DNA of 64,000 nucleotides from Flavonifractor sp963557075 (GTDB lineage: Bacteria; Bacillota; Clostridia; Oscillospirales; Oscillospiraceae). Of the stretch, positions 49,859 to 60,140 are shown in pieces. The notes below the pieces were generated by a model that searched no databases, was not told where the DNA came from, and saw only the letters and a list, made by a program, of their open reading frames with translations. Each line of letters opens with the position of its first letter. Within the stretch, counting starts at the first letter, position 1. Made by a program: the position numbers and the translations under genes. Location of the stretch: contig CAUWDA010000009.1 of the NCBI GenBank assembly GCA_963557075.1, positions 1-64,000 on the forward strand, given 5' to 3'.

Positions 49859-52800
49859 ATGAAATCCTCAAAGAAAAGATTACTGAAGAAAATTTTTGCT
49901 AACGTCATGGTGGGCCTGCTGATCGTGGTCTACTTTGGCAACAGCATTGCCGGGCAGTTTGCCGGCCAGATCAACGGCTTCCTGGGCACCGCCACCTCTG
50001 TCATGGTGACGGAGGGCGAGGAGGGGTCCGGCGAGTACGTGCGCTACTACGACTCCGCCTTCCAGTCCGTGGCCGATCTGAAGGCCGCCGGTCTGGCCAA
50101 GGCCACCGAGGCCGAGGCCGAGGGCGCGGTCCTGCTGAAGAACAACGGCGTACTGCCCTTGAAGAATCCCGAGGTGTCTCTGTTCGGAGCCACCGCCACC
50201 GCCCCTGTGTACGGCGGCACCGGCTCCGGCGCTGTGAACACCTCCGACGCCCCCTCCTATGTGGACGCCCTGTCCAAGAGCGGCCTGACCGTCACCAACG
50301 AGGCCCTGCTGGACTGGTATGTTGAGGAGGAGCTGGGCCGCACCTTCTCCGCCAGCGGCGAGGAGATCAACGAGGCCAAGTGGAGCGCCATCCAGAAGAG
50401 CGACGCCGTGGGCACCTTCGGCAACGGCGAAGTGGCCATCTTCGTGGTGGGCCGCGTGGGCGGCGAGGCCAACGACCTCAAGAGCACCAACCATGTGGAC
50501 GGCGGTTACAACCCCCTGGGCGCCGACGTGGACGAGAACTCCGACTACCTGATGCTCAACAAGAACGAGCTGGGGATCCTGGCCGGTCTGAAAGAGATGA
50601 AGGATGCCGGTAAGATCAGCGGCATCGTGGTGCTGCTCAACAGCGCCAACCCCGTCTCCGCCGACTTCCTCAACGACGAGGCCTACGGCATCGACGCCGC
50701 CCTGTGGATCGGCTCTGTGGGCCAGACCGGCCTGTACGCCGTGGGCGATATCCTCAGCGGTGCGGTCAACCCCTCCGGCTCCCTGCCTGATACCTGGTGG
50801 ACCAACAACCTGCTGAACCCCGCCATGTCCAACTTCGGCGTTTATACCTACAACAACGCCGGCGACTACACCTATGCCTCCAGCCCCGCCAAGTACACCA
50901 GCTATGTGGTCTACCAGGAGGGCATCTATGTGGGCTACCGCTACACCGAGACCCGCTATGAGGACGCCGTCCTCGGCGCCAGAGGCGTGGGCGACTACGT
51001 CTACCAGGATGTGGTGGCCTATCCCTTCGGCTACGGCCTGAGCTACACCACCTTCGACATGAGCGACATGCAGGTGGAGAAGCAGGGCGCCGGCAGCGAC
51101 ACCGAGTACGTGGTGACTGTCACCGTGACCAACACCGGCTCCGTGGCCGGCAAGAAGGCGGTGCAGATCTACGCCCAGAAGCCCTACACCGAGTATGACC
51201 GCCAGAACCAGATCGAGAAGGCTGCTGTGGAACTGATGGGCTACGGTAAGACCGGCATGCTGGCTCCCGGCGAGAGCGAGACCGTGACGGTGCGTGTCCC
51301 CGAGTATTTCCTCACCAGCTATGACGCGCTGGGCTCCGGCGTGTATATCCTGGAGGACGGAACCTACTACTTTACCGCGGCGGACAACAGCCATGCGGCC
51401 ATCAACAACATTCTGGCCGCCAAGGGCAAGACTGTGGCCGACGGCATGACCGCGGATGGCCGCACCGATATGGTCTATTCCGTGGACTACACCTTCGACG
51501 CCGAGACCTACTCCAAGGCCTACGGCACCGGCAACGACGTCACCAGCCTCTTTGCCTCTGCGGACATCAACCGCTATGAGGGCAAGGGCGATAACAGCGT
51601 GGTCTACCTGTCCCGCAGCAACTGGGAGGACACCCTGATGCTCTGGGCCGACGAGGATGAGGACGGCCAGAACGACAACTATGTGAAGCTGTCCATGACC
51701 GACAAGATGCACGCCGACACCATTCTGGACGGTCAGGACTTCCCCGCCAACGACGACCAGTGGCCCACCATGGACTCGGATGAGACCAACTACAACCTCA
51801 TCCAGCTGCTGGAGGACGAGAACGGCGAGAAGATCCCCTACGACGATCCCAAGTGGGACGACCTGCTGGACCAGCTGAGCTTTGCGGATATGTCCCGCCT
51901 GTGCGCGGTGGGCCTGCGGATGACGGTCTCCCTGGAGTCCATCGGCAAGCCTGAGACCCTGGACCACAACGGCCCCTCCGGCGTGACCCAGAAGTACTCC
52001 GCCGGCACCAACGGCTACGCCAACCAGACCAACGACCCGGATAAGGAGCTCACCGGCACCTGCTATCCCTGCAACGGCATCCTGGCCGCCACCATGAACG
52101 ACCAGCTGGTGCAGGAGGTGGGCGAGCTGATCGGCGAGGACGCCATGTGGGCGGGCTACGCCGGCTTCTACGGCAGCGGCCTGAACATCCACCGCAGCCC
52201 CTACGCCGGCCGTGTCTTTGAGTACTACTCCGAGGACGGCATCCTGACCGGCCTCATCGACACCTACGAGACCATCGGCATCCAGTCCAAGGGCGTGTAT
52301 GTGTACAACAAGCACTTTGCCCTCAACGACCAGGAACTGCAGCGTCAGGGCCTGGGCACCTGGTGCAACGAGCAGGCCATGCGCGAGCTCTATCTGCGCG
52401 CCTTTGAGCTGCCCATCGTCAACGCGGACGCCAAGTGCGTGATGACCGCCTTCAACCGCATCGGCGCGGTGTGGTCCGGCGCCTGCCACGAGCTGCTCAC
52501 CGGCTGGCTCCGCAACGAGGCGGGCATGACCGGCTTCGCCGTCACCGACATGTACGAGGGCGACTATATGAGCAAGCCCCACGAGGTGCTGGCGGGCAAC
52601 GATATCCCCGATAACTTCCCCGGTACCACCGGCACCGGCGTTGATACCGCCTCCGGCGGCGACCTGGGCTTCGAGTTTGCGGCCTACGGCCCCAACGGTT
52701 CCACCCCCAACGCGCAGATCGCCCGGGCCCTGCGGGAGTCCTCCCACCGGATCCTGTACACCGTGCTGCACTCCCGCGGCATGGACGGCATCGGCGTCAA

Positions 52801-52945
52801 CACCCGGATCGTGACCGTCACCCCCTGGTGGCAGACCGCCCTCAATGTGACCCAGACGGTCCTGGCGGTGCTGAGTGTGCTCTCCGTTGCCCTGCTGGTG
52901 GCGGATATGCTCCCCAACAAAAAGAAGAATAAGTCCAACCCGTAA
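49859..52945 (+). CDS. Circularly permuted GH3 glycosidase with two membrane anchors
   Basis: A 1028-residue protein whose GH3 domains are in reverse order. The sandwich domain comes first (EGAVLLKNNGVLPLKN at about residue 80), then a fibronectin-like part (VTVTNTGSVAGKKAVQIYA), and the catalytic TIM barrel last, with NKHFALNDQE and the nucleophile D897 in FAVTDMYEGD. Such permuted order is known from rumen beta-glucosidases. Hydrophobic helices at both ends (about residues 14-32 and 985-1010, followed by KKKNK) imply anchoring at both termini with the enzyme outside. The ATG at 49859 follows GAGGAG; ATG 49826 has no site. Confidence 0.9.
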   Translation: MKSSKKRLLKKIFANVMVGLLIVVYFGNSIAGQFAGQINGFLGTATSVMVTEGEEGSGEYVRYYDSAFQSVADLKAAGLAKATEAEAEGAVLLKNNGVLPLKNPEVSLFGATATAPVYGGTGSGAVNTSDAPSYVDALSKSGLTVTNEALLDWYVEEELGRTFSASGEEINEAKWSAIQKSDAVGTFGNGEVAIFVVGRVGGEANDLKSTNHVDGGYNPLGADVDENSDYLMLNKNELGILAGLKEMKDAGKISGIVVLLNSANPVSADFLNDEAYGIDAALWIGSVGQTGLYAVGDILSGAVNPSGSLPDTWWTNNLLNPAMSNFGVYTYNNAGDYTYASSPAKYTSYVVYQEGIYVGYRYTETRYEDAVLGARGVGDYVYQDVVAYPFGYGLSYTTFDMSDMQVEKQGAGSDTEYVVTVTVTNTGSVAGKKAVQIYAQKPYTEYDRQNQIEKAAVELMGYGKTGMLAPGESETVTVRVPEYFLTSYDALGSGVYILEDGTYYFTAADNSHAAINNILAAKGKTVADGMTADGRTDMVYSVDYTFDAETYSKAYGTGNDVTSLFASADINRYEGKGDNSVVYLSRSNWEDTLMLWADEDEDGQNDNYVKLSMTDKMHADTILDGQDFPANDDQWPTMDSDETNYNLIQLLEDENGEKIPYDDPKWDDLLDQLSFADMSRLCAVGLRMTVSLESIGKPETLDHNGPSGVTQKYSAGTNGYANQTNDPDKELTGTCYPCNGILAATMNDQLVQEVGELIGEDAMWAGYAGFYGSGLNIHRSPYAGRVFEYYSEDGILTGLIDTYETIGIQSKGVYVYNKHFALNDQELQRQGLGTWCNEQAMRELYLRAFELPIVNADAKCVMTAFNRIGAVWSGACHELLTGWLRNEAGMTGFAVTDMYEGDYMSKPHEVLAGNDIPDNFPGTTGTGVDTASGGDLGFEFAAYGPNGSTPNAQIARALRESSHRILYTVLHSRGMDGIGVNTRIVTVTPWWQTALNVTQTVLAVLSVLSVALLVADMLPNKKKNKSNP

Positions 52946-53145
52946 GACAAAACCGGGACAGTACGGTCCTTGCGGAACCAGAGCAGTCCGCCGCAGGATC
53001 CGGAGATTCTGCGGCGGATTTGCCCTGACCCAGGGGCTGCAGCCCGAAGAAGAACATGGATGGAACCAGAAGCGCCGCGGCGTCCGGAGGGGCGCCGGGC
53101 CGGCATGAGCGTGTGTTCCACAGAGAGGAAAGAAGGAGAGGCCTG

Positions 53146-55068
53146 ATGCGAAACAGCATTTGTTTAAACCGGAACTGGACCTTTTACGGCCCCAAGGGCA
53201 TACCGGAGCAGATCGACCTGCCTCACACCTGGAATGCGGTCGATGGACAGGATGGCGGAAACGACTACTGGCGCGGTACCTGCACCTATGAGACGATGTT
53301 TCCCCTGCCGGACTTCGATCCGGACACCCAGACGGTATACCTGGAGTTCCAGGGGGTAAACGCCTCTGCCGACGTGGAACTTAACGGGGAAATGGTGATC
53401 CATCATGACGGAGGCTACTCCACCTTCCGGGCGGAGGTGTCCGAACTGCTCCGGGCGGAAAACCGGTTGACTGTCCGGGTGGACAACAGCGTCAATGATC
53501 GGGTCTATCCCCAGAAGGCGGACTTTACCTTCTACGGCGGTATCTACCGGGATGTACAGCTGTTGGTGGTGAACCAGGACCACTTTGATCTGGACCATCT
53601 GGGCGGCCCCGGTCTGCGCATTACTCCGACGGTGGACGGCTCTGTCGGTAAAGTCCGGGTGGAGAGCTGGACCAATGTGGAGGACCCCGTGGTAGAGGTG
53701 GCCATCACCGACGGCGCGGGCGATATCGTAGTGACCGGGCAGGGCACTGACGTGACGCTGGATATCCCCGGGGTGCATCTCTGGGACGGCGTGAAGGACC
53801 CTTATCTCTATACGGCCACCCTGCGCCTGGTGAAGGACGGGACGGTCCGGGACGAGATCTCCAGCCGCTTCGGCGTGCGCACCTTCCGGGTGGACCCCAA
53901 GGAGGGCTTCTTCCTCAATGGGCGGCGCTACCCGCTTCACGGTGTGTCCCGGCACCAGGACCGGAAGGGCCTGGGCAATGCGCTGACCAGGGCCCACCAC
54001 GACGAGGACATGGACCTCATCCGCGAGATCGGCGCCAATACCATCCGTCTTGCCCACTACCAGCACGACCAGTATTTCTACGATCTGTGCGACCAGTACG
54101 GCATGATCGTCTGGGCAGAGATCCCCTATATTTCCGAGCACATGCCCAACGGGCGGGAGAACACCATCAGCCAGATGAAGGAGCTCATCGTCCAGAACTA
54201 CAATCACCCCTGCATCGTCACCTGGGGCCTGTCCAATGAGATTACCATCTCCACCAAGGACAAGGCGGACATGCTGGACAACCACCGGGCCCTCAACGAC
54301 CTGTGTCACAGCATGGATGCTACCCGCCCCACTTCTCTGGCCTGCTATGCCATGTGCGGCCCTTTCAACCGCTCGGCCCATATTTCCGACCTGGTTTCCT
54401 GGAACCTGTATCTGGGTTGGTATGTGCCGGGGCTGTTTCTCAACGACCTGTGGATCTCCTTTTTCCACCGGGTCTATCCCAAGCGGTGCCTGGGATACTC
54501 CGAGTACGGCTGTGAGGGTATGCCCAACCTGCATTCCTCCAAACCCCGCCGGGGAGATCACACCGAGGAGTATCAGGCCATTTACCACGAGTTCATGCTC
54601 AAGTGCTTCCAGCGGCACCCCTACATGTGGAGCACCCATGTGTGGAACATGTTCGACTTTGCTGCTGATGCCCGGGATCAGGGCGGGGAGCCCGGCATGA
54701 ACCACAAGGGCCTGGTCACCTTTGACCGCAAGACCAAAAAGGATAGCTTCTATCTTTACAAGGCTTACTGGAGCGAGGAGCCCTTCGTCCACATCTGCGG
54801 CAGCCGGTATGTGGACCGGGCTGAGCGGGTGACCACGGTGAAGGTCTACTCCAACCAGAGCGAGATATCCCTCTTTTGCAACGGCAAGCTGGCGGAGACT
54901 CAGAAGGGGGACAAGGTGTTTACCTTCAAGGTGCCGCTGGAAGGCACGGTAAAGCTGGAGGCACAGGCCGGTCAGTGCCGGGATACCATCAGCATCCGAT
55001 ATGTGGAAAAGCCCAACGACGCCTACCGTCTGAAAAAGGGAAAGAGCAGCAGCGCCAACTGGGTGTAA
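53146..55068 (+). CDS. GH2 glycosidase, probable beta-glucuronidase
   Basis: A 640-residue GH2 enzyme without signal peptide, so cytosolic: sugar-binding jelly roll, immunoglobulin-like domain and TIM barrel with acid/base E365 in WGLSNEI and nucleophile E453 in GYSEYGCEG. The NHK at residues 519-521 matches the NxK motif that contacts the glucuronate carboxylate in gut beta-glucuronidases, but similar NxK sequences occur in some beta-galactosidases. The adjacent glucuronate pathway favours glucuronidase. GAAGGAGAGG precedes the ATG at 53146. Confidence 0.85.
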   Translation: MRNSICLNRNWTFYGPKGIPEQIDLPHTWNAVDGQDGGNDYWRGTCTYETMFPLPDFDPDTQTVYLEFQGVNASADVELNGEMVIHHDGGYSTFRAEVSELLRAENRLTVRVDNSVNDRVYPQKADFTFYGGIYRDVQLLVVNQDHFDLDHLGGPGLRITPTVDGSVGKVRVESWTNVEDPVVEVAITDGAGDIVVTGQGTDVTLDIPGVHLWDGVKDPYLYTATLRLVKDGTVRDEISSRFGVRTFRVDPKEGFFLNGRRYPLHGVSRHQDRKGLGNALTRAHHDEDMDLIREIGANTIRLAHYQHDQYFYDLCDQYGMIVWAEIPYISEHMPNGRENTISQMKELIVQNYNHPCIVTWGLSNEITISTKDKADMLDNHRALNDLCHSMDATRPTSLACYAMCGPFNRSAHISDLVSWNLYLGWYVPGLFLNDLWISFFHRVYPKRCLGYSEYGCEGMPNLHSSKPRRGDHTEEYQAIYHEFMLKCFQRHPYMWSTHVWNMFDFAADARDQGGEPGMNHKGLVTFDRKTKKDSFYLYKAYWSEEPFVHICGSRYVDRAERVTTVKVYSNQSEISLFCNGKLAETQKGDKVFTFKVPLEGTVKLEAQAGQCRDTISIRYVEKPNDAYRLKKGKSSSANWV

Positions 55069-55119
55069 GCCTGGACGGTCGTTGAAGCGATCGGTACAAC
55101 AGAAAAAGGAGATACCAAG

Positions 55120-56718
55120 TTGAAGAACCATACCCATGACGCCGGGAACGGTCTGAACCGGGCCAAGCCCTATCAGCTGGTCCTGTTCCCCCTCAACAAC
55201 GGCGCGACCAACGTATATTTTGTGCTTATCCTGTCCTATGTGGCGCAGTTTGGCTCCAGCATCCTGCATCTGGGCATCTTTGCCTCCCTGATGGTCACGG
55301 TGATGCGGGTGTGTGACGCAGTCACCGACCCAATCATCGGCGCCATGATGGACCGCACCAGCACCCGGATCGGTAAGTTCAGACCTTTCATGATCCTGGG
55401 TAGCGTAGTGATGGCGCTGAGTGTCATCGGACTTTATGTCCTGTTGCCGCTCATTCCCGATACCATGATGCCTATGCGCTATGTGGGCTTCACGGCGCTC
55501 TACTTTGTCTGGGTCATCGGCTATACCTTCCAGACCTCCGTTACCCGGGCGGGCCAGACCGTTCTGACCAACGATCCCAACCAGCGCCCCATGTTCACCA
55601 TCTTTAACACGGTGGGCTCCCTGCTGGGCATGGGTATCATGCAGTTCCTCATCCCCATGGTCAAGGCCATGTACGATGTGAAGGACGCTGCCGGAACCGT
55701 GATCACCTCCGGTTATGCCGACCCCATGGTCTACCGGATCATTACCCCGATCGGCATCGTCATCTCGGTGTTCCTCACCATTCTGGCCATCATCGGCATC
55801 GCGGAGAAGGACCGGCCTGAGTTTTACGGCCTGGGCGGCCGGCAGGAGAAGGTCAAGTTCTCCGAGTACGCTCAGATCATCAAGGCCAACAAGCCTATGC
55901 AGCGCCTGATGGTGGCGGGCGCCGGCTGTAAGCTGGCTCTGGCCATCGCGACCAACACCACGGTGCTGCTGGCCCTGTATGGCATTATGATGGGCAACTA
56001 TAACTCCCTCTACCTGCCCATGATGATCCTGGGCTATGTGTGCGCGGTGCCCTTCTTCCTGCTCTCCATGCGTACCAGCCAGAAGAAGGGTCAGCGGGCC
56101 TCCCTCATCCGCTACGTCTCCGTGGCTCTGGTGTGCTACGTGGGCGTGCTGGCTCTGCTTCTGTTCAGCGAGTACGGCAACCCCGGCCGGATGCTCTCCT
56201 TCCCCTTCGAGGGCGGCGGAGCCATCAACCTCTACACCATCCTGTTCATCCTCTTCTTCGGCGTGGGCTACGGCGCCTATTACGCCACCGCCGATATGCC
56301 CATCCCCATGGTGGCCGACTGCTCGGACTACGAGACCTACCGCTCCGGCAAGTATATCCCCGGTATCATGGGCACCATGTTCTCCCTGGTGGATAAGCTG
56401 GTCTCCTCCCTGGCTCAGACCCTGGTCGCCTTTATCTTCCTGATCTGCGCCGGGCTCCACGATCTGCCCACCGACAGCACCCCCTACTCCGCCGGCATCA
56501 AGGTTGCGGTCATCGTCATGTTCTGCGTCATTCCCATGCTGGCCTGGGGCGCGACCCTGCTGGCGATGAAGGGCTATACCCTTACCGGCGCCAAGATGAA
56601 GGAGATCCAGGCGGTCAACGCCGCCCGTAAGACTGCCATCGAGCAGGGCATGACTCTGGAAGAGGCCATGGAGCGCTACCAGAGCGTTGAGCAGGTGCCG
56701 GAGCAGCTGCGAAATTGA
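55120..56718 (+). CDS. GPH-family glycoside-cation symporter
   Basis: A 532-residue membrane protein with about twelve helices and the MelB/GPH signature (VCDAVTDPIIGAMMDRTSTRIGKFRPF). This family imports glycosides, pentosides and hexuronides with cations; between the GH2 and uronate isomerase genes, a glucuronide is the likely cargo. A TTG start at 55120 has AAAAAGGA upstream. Its stop overlaps the region before uxaC by a few bases. Confidence 0.92.
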   Translation: MKNHTHDAGNGLNRAKPYQLVLFPLNNGATNVYFVLILSYVAQFGSSILHLGIFASLMVTVMRVCDAVTDPIIGAMMDRTSTRIGKFRPFMILGSVVMALSVIGLYVLLPLIPDTMMPMRYVGFTALYFVWVIGYTFQTSVTRAGQTVLTNDPNQRPMFTIFNTVGSLLGMGIMQFLIPMVKAMYDVKDAAGTVITSGYADPMVYRIITPIGIVISVFLTILAIIGIAEKDRPEFYGLGGRQEKVKFSEYAQIIKANKPMQRLMVAGAGCKLALAIATNTTVLLALYGIMMGNYNSLYLPMMILGYVCAVPFFLLSMRTSQKKGQRASLIRYVSVALVCYVGVLALLLFSEYGNPGRMLSFPFEGGGAINLYTILFILFFGVGYGAYYATADMPIPMVADCSDYETYRSGKYIPGIMGTMFSLVDKLVSSLAQTLVAFIFLICAGLHDLPTDSTPYSAGIKVAVIVMFCVIPMLAWGATLLAMKGYTLTGAKMKEIQAVNAARKTAIEQGMTLEEAMERYQSVEQVPEQLRN

Positions 56719-56738
56719 ACCGAAAGGGAGAAACGATC

Positions 56739-58142
56739 TTGAATACCTTTCTGAACGACGATTTTCTGCTGGACACGGAGACCGCCCGGACCCTGTACCA
56801 CGCCTATGCGGCCCCCATGCCCATTGCGGATTACCACTGCCACATCGACCCCAAAGACATCTGGGAGGACCGCCGCTTTGAGAACATCACCCAGCTCTGG
56901 CTGGGGGGCGATCACTACAAGTGGCGTCTCATGCGCTCCAACGGCGTGGAGGAGAAGTATATCACCGGCGACGCCTCCGACTGGGAGAAATTTGAGAAGT
57001 TTGCCCAGACCCTGCCCCGGGCCATCGGCAACCCCATGTACCACTGGTGCCATCTGGAGCTGAAGAACTACTTTGGCTATGAGGGCGTCCTCAATGGAGA
57101 GACGGCAGGCGCAGTCTGGGAGCTGTGCAACGACAAGCTGAAGCATGATCCGGCCATGAGCGCCCGGGGGCTGATCCTGAGCAGCAACGTGGCCATGGTG
57201 GGCACCACCGATGACCCCTGCAGCGACCTGTGCTGGCACGAGAAGCTGGCGGAGGACCAGACCTTCCCCGTGCAGGTCTGTCCCAGCTTCCGTCCCGACC
57301 CGGCGGTGAACCTCCACAAGAGCGGCTTTGCCGCCTATCTGGAGCAGCTGGAGCAGGTCACCGGCCGGAGCATCGCCACCGTGGAAGATGTACGCGGCGC
57401 GCTCAGCGACCGCATCGCCTTTTTCGATGCCCACGGCTGCCGCTCTGCGGACCACGGCCTGGACTATGTGATGTGCCGCGAGGTGTCCGACGAGGCGGCC
57501 ACTGCCGCCCTGAATAAGGCCCGGCGTGGGGAGCCCCTCACCCGGGAGGAGGCCGAGGGCTATCAGACGGCGGTGATCCTCCACTGCGCCCGGGAGTACC
57601 GGAAGCGCGGCTGGGTGATGCAGCTCCACTTCAGCTGCATGCGCAACCCCAACAGCCGTATGCTGGCCCAGCTGGGGCCGGATACCGGCTTTGACTGCAT
57701 CGCCGTCACCGACAGCTGCGGGGCGACCTACCGCCTGATCGACGCCCTGGAGCGGGAGGGCAACCTGCCCAAGACCGTGCTGTACAGCCTGAACCCGGCG
57801 GACAACGCCTGGATCGACACTCTGCTGGGGGCTTTCCAGGGCCCGGAGATGGCGGGCAAGCTCCAGCACGGCAGCGCCTGGTGGTTCAATGACCATAAGA
57901 CCGGCATGACCGAGCAGCTGACCAGCCTGGCCAACCTGAGTGTGCTGGGCAACTTCATCGGCATGCTCACCGACAGCCGCAGCCTGCTCAGCTATGCCCG
58001 GCACGAGTATTTCCGCCGGGTGCTGTGCGCCCTGCTGGGCCGCTGGGTGGAGAACGGGGAGTATCCCCGGGATCTGGACGCCCTGGGCGGCCTGGTGCAG
58101 GATATTTGCTTCCGCAACGCCAAACGCTACTTCAACCTGTAA
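56739..58142 (+). CDS. uxaC: Glucuronate isomerase
   Basis: UxaC converts D-glucuronate to D-fructuronate (or galacturonate to tagaturonate). The 467-residue protein starts with NTFLNDDFLLDTETARTLYH and has the metal-site ADYHCHIDPKDI of this amidohydrolase-fold family. The TTG at 56739 follows GGGAG at eight bases; the TTG at 56715 overlaps the symporter stop without a site. It opens the catabolic part of the operon. Confidence 0.95.
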   Translation: MNTFLNDDFLLDTETARTLYHAYAAPMPIADYHCHIDPKDIWEDRRFENITQLWLGGDHYKWRLMRSNGVEEKYITGDASDWEKFEKFAQTLPRAIGNPMYHWCHLELKNYFGYEGVLNGETAGAVWELCNDKLKHDPAMSARGLILSSNVAMVGTTDDPCSDLCWHEKLAEDQTFPVQVCPSFRPDPAVNLHKSGFAAYLEQLEQVTGRSIATVEDVRGALSDRIAFFDAHGCRSADHGLDYVMCREVSDEAATAALNKARRGEPLTREEAEGYQTAVILHCAREYRKRGWVMQLHFSCMRNPNSRMLAQLGPDTGFDCIAVTDSCGATYRLIDALEREGNLPKTVLYSLNPADNAWIDTLLGAFQGPEMAGKLQHGSAWWFNDHKTGMTEQLTSLANLSVLGNFIGMLTDSRSLLSYARHEYFRRVLCALLGRWVENGEYPRDLDALGGLVQDICFRNAKRYFNL

Positions 58143-58157
58143 CAAAAGGAGAGTACA

Positions 58158-59204
58158 ATGAAGCTTTCGTTTCGCTGGTACGGAGAGAACGATCCCATCT
58201 CTCTGGAATATATCCGACAGATCCCCGGGATGCGGAGCATTGTCACCGCGGTGTACGATGTAAAGCCCGGCGAGGTCTGGCCTGAGGAGAGTCTGGCGGC
58301 CCTGAAGAAGGACTGCGAGGACAACGGCCTGGTGTTTGACGTGGTGGAGTCCATTCCCGTCCACGAGGACATCAAGCTGGGCCGGGGCGACGTGGACCGC
58401 CTGCTGGAGGTCTACTGCGAGAACATCCGCCGCTGTGCCAAGTACGGCGTCAAGTGCGTGACCTACAACTTCATGCCTGTCTTTGACTGGACCCGCACCC
58501 AGCTGGACAAAAAGGCCCCCGACGGGTCTACCAGCCTGGTGATGTACTGGGAGCAGATGAAGGGCCTGGACCCCCTGAAGGACGACATCCACCTGCCCGG
58601 CTGGGACTCCAGCTACACCCAGGAGGAGGTACGGGAGCTCATCGCCGCCTACGCCGCCCTGGGCGAGGAGGGTCTGTGGGCCAATCTGGAGCGGTTCCTG
58701 AAGAAGGTCATCCCCGTGGCGGAGGAGTGCGGCGTGAAGATGGCCATCCATCCCGACGATCCCCCGTATCCCATCTTCGGCCTGCCCCGCATCATCACCT
58801 GCGAGGCCAACCTGGACCGGTTCCTCAGCCTGGTGGATTCCCCCGCCAACTGCCTGTGCCTGTGCACCGGAAGCCTGGGCTGCGCCAGAACCAACGATAT
58901 GGTGGCGATGGTGCGCAAGTACTCCGCCATGGGCCGGGTCGCCTTCATGCACATCCGCAACGTGAAGATCATGGAGGACGGCTCCTTTGAGGAGCGGGCC
59001 CACCTGTCTAGCTGCGGCAGCCTGGATATGTATGAGATCGTCAACGCCCTGGTGGAGACCGGCTTCGACGGCTATGTCCGGCCCGACCACGGCCGCATGA
59101 TCTGGGGCGAGACCGGCAAGCCTGGCTACGGCCTGTTTGACCGCGCTCTGGGCGCGACCTATATCAATGGCCTGTTTGAGGCCTGCGAGAAGGCCAAGAA
59201 GTAA
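58158..59204 (+). CDS. uxuA: D-mannonate dehydratase
   Basis: UxuA dehydrates D-mannonate to 2-keto-3-deoxygluconate. The 348-residue protein begins MKLSFRWYGENDPISLEYI and has the family segments KYGVKCVTYNFMPVFDWTRT, AIHPDDPP and VRPDHGRMIWG, which bind metal and substrate. AAAAGGAG precedes the ATG, 15 bases after uxaC. Confidence 0.96.
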   Translation: MKLSFRWYGENDPISLEYIRQIPGMRSIVTAVYDVKPGEVWPEESLAALKKDCEDNGLVFDVVESIPVHEDIKLGRGDVDRLLEVYCENIRRCAKYGVKCVTYNFMPVFDWTRTQLDKKAPDGSTSLVMYWEQMKGLDPLKDDIHLPGWDSSYTQEEVRELIAAYAALGEEGLWANLERFLKKVIPVAEECGVKMAIHPDDPPYPIFGLPRIITCEANLDRFLSLVDSPANCLCLCTGSLGCARTNDMVAMVRKYSAMGRVAFMHIRNVKIMEDGSFEERAHLSSCGSLDMYEIVNALVETGFDGYVRPDHGRMIWGETGKPGYGLFDRALGATYINGLFEACEKAKK

Positions 59205-59227
59205 TCTGCTGTTTAAAAAGGAGCTTT

Positions 59228-60076
59228 ATGATGATTGATCTGCCTCTGAATGTAGATTTTACCGGCAAGGTAGTCGTAGTGACCGGCGCCGGCGGCGTGC
59301 TGTGCGGCGACATGGCCAAGGCCTTCGCCCAGGCGGGCGCCAAGGTGGCCGCCCTGGATCTGAACGAGGACGCGGTGAAGGCGCTGGCCGAGGAGTGCAA
59401 GGCCCAGGGCTATATCTGCGAGGGCTACAAGGCCAATGTGCTGGAGCCTGAGGCTCTGGAGGAGGTCCACGCCCAGGTGCTCAAGGACCTGGGTCCCTGT
59501 GACATCCTGGTCAACGGCGCCGGCGGCAACAACCCCCGCGCCACCACCGACAACGAGTATCAGCATGAGGCCAAGGAGGGTCAGAAGACCTTCTTCGACC
59601 TGGATCCCAGCGGCGTGGACTTCGTGTTCAAGCTGAACTTCCAGGGCACCCTGCTGCCCACCCAGACCTTTGCCAAGGACATGGTGGACAAGCAGCACGG
59701 CTGCATCCTGAATATCTCCTCCATGAACGCCTATATCCCCCTGACCAAGATCCCCGCCTACTCCGGGGCCAAGGCCGCCATCTCCAACTTTACCCAGTGG
59801 CTGGCCACCCACTTTGCCGGCACCGGCATCCGCTGCAACGCCATCGCGCCCGGCTTCCTGGTGTCCAACCAGAACCGGAAGCTGCTCTTTAATGAGGATG
59901 GCACTCCTACTCCTCGTACTGCCAAGATCCTGGCCGGGACGCCTATGAACCGGTTCGTGGATAGCGAGGAGCTGCTGGGCGGCGTGTTCTTCCTCTGCGA
60001 CGACAAGGCCGCCAGCGCCATCACCGGCGTGGTGCTGCCCATCGACGCGGGCTTCGCCGCCTACTCCGGCGTGTAA
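59228..60076 (+). CDS. SDR-type fructuronate reductase/D-mannonate oxidoreductase
   Basis: A 282-residue short-chain dehydrogenase: nucleotide-binding VTGAGGVLCG, NGAGGNNP, catalytic serine in ISSMNAY and YSGAK (Tyr and Lys). It lies between uxuA and eda, where it should reduce D-fructuronate to D-mannonate. Many Firmicutes use an SDR for this step in place of the longer polyol dehydrogenase UxuB of E. coli. ATG 59228 or 59231 both suit the AAAAAGGAG site. Confidence 0.9.
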   Translation: MMIDLPLNVDFTGKVVVVTGAGGVLCGDMAKAFAQAGAKVAALDLNEDAVKALAEECKAQGYICEGYKANVLEPEALEEVHAQVLKDLGPCDILVNGAGGNNPRATTDNEYQHEAKEGQKTFFDLDPSGVDFVFKLNFQGTLLPTQTFAKDMVDKQHGCILNISSMNAYIPLTKIPAYSGAKAAISNFTQWLATHFAGTGIRCNAIAPGFLVSNQNRKLLFNEDGTPTPRTAKILAGTPMNRFVDSEELLGGVFFLCDDKAASAITGVVLPIDAGFAAYSGV

Positions 60077-60140
60077 AGAAATCTGTAGCCGGCGGGGCTG
60101 CAAACCACCAATTTACTGCTGCTGAAATGGAGTGTTCCAG

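Noticed and set aside
53164..56460. Very long open reading frame on the minus strand (over 1000 codons), and similar ones at 49880-52771, 46140-48575 and 33924-36680
   Set aside because: They are antisense to well-recognised genes, have no family motifs or ribosome sites, and are expected in high-GC genes with few stop codons on the opposite strand.
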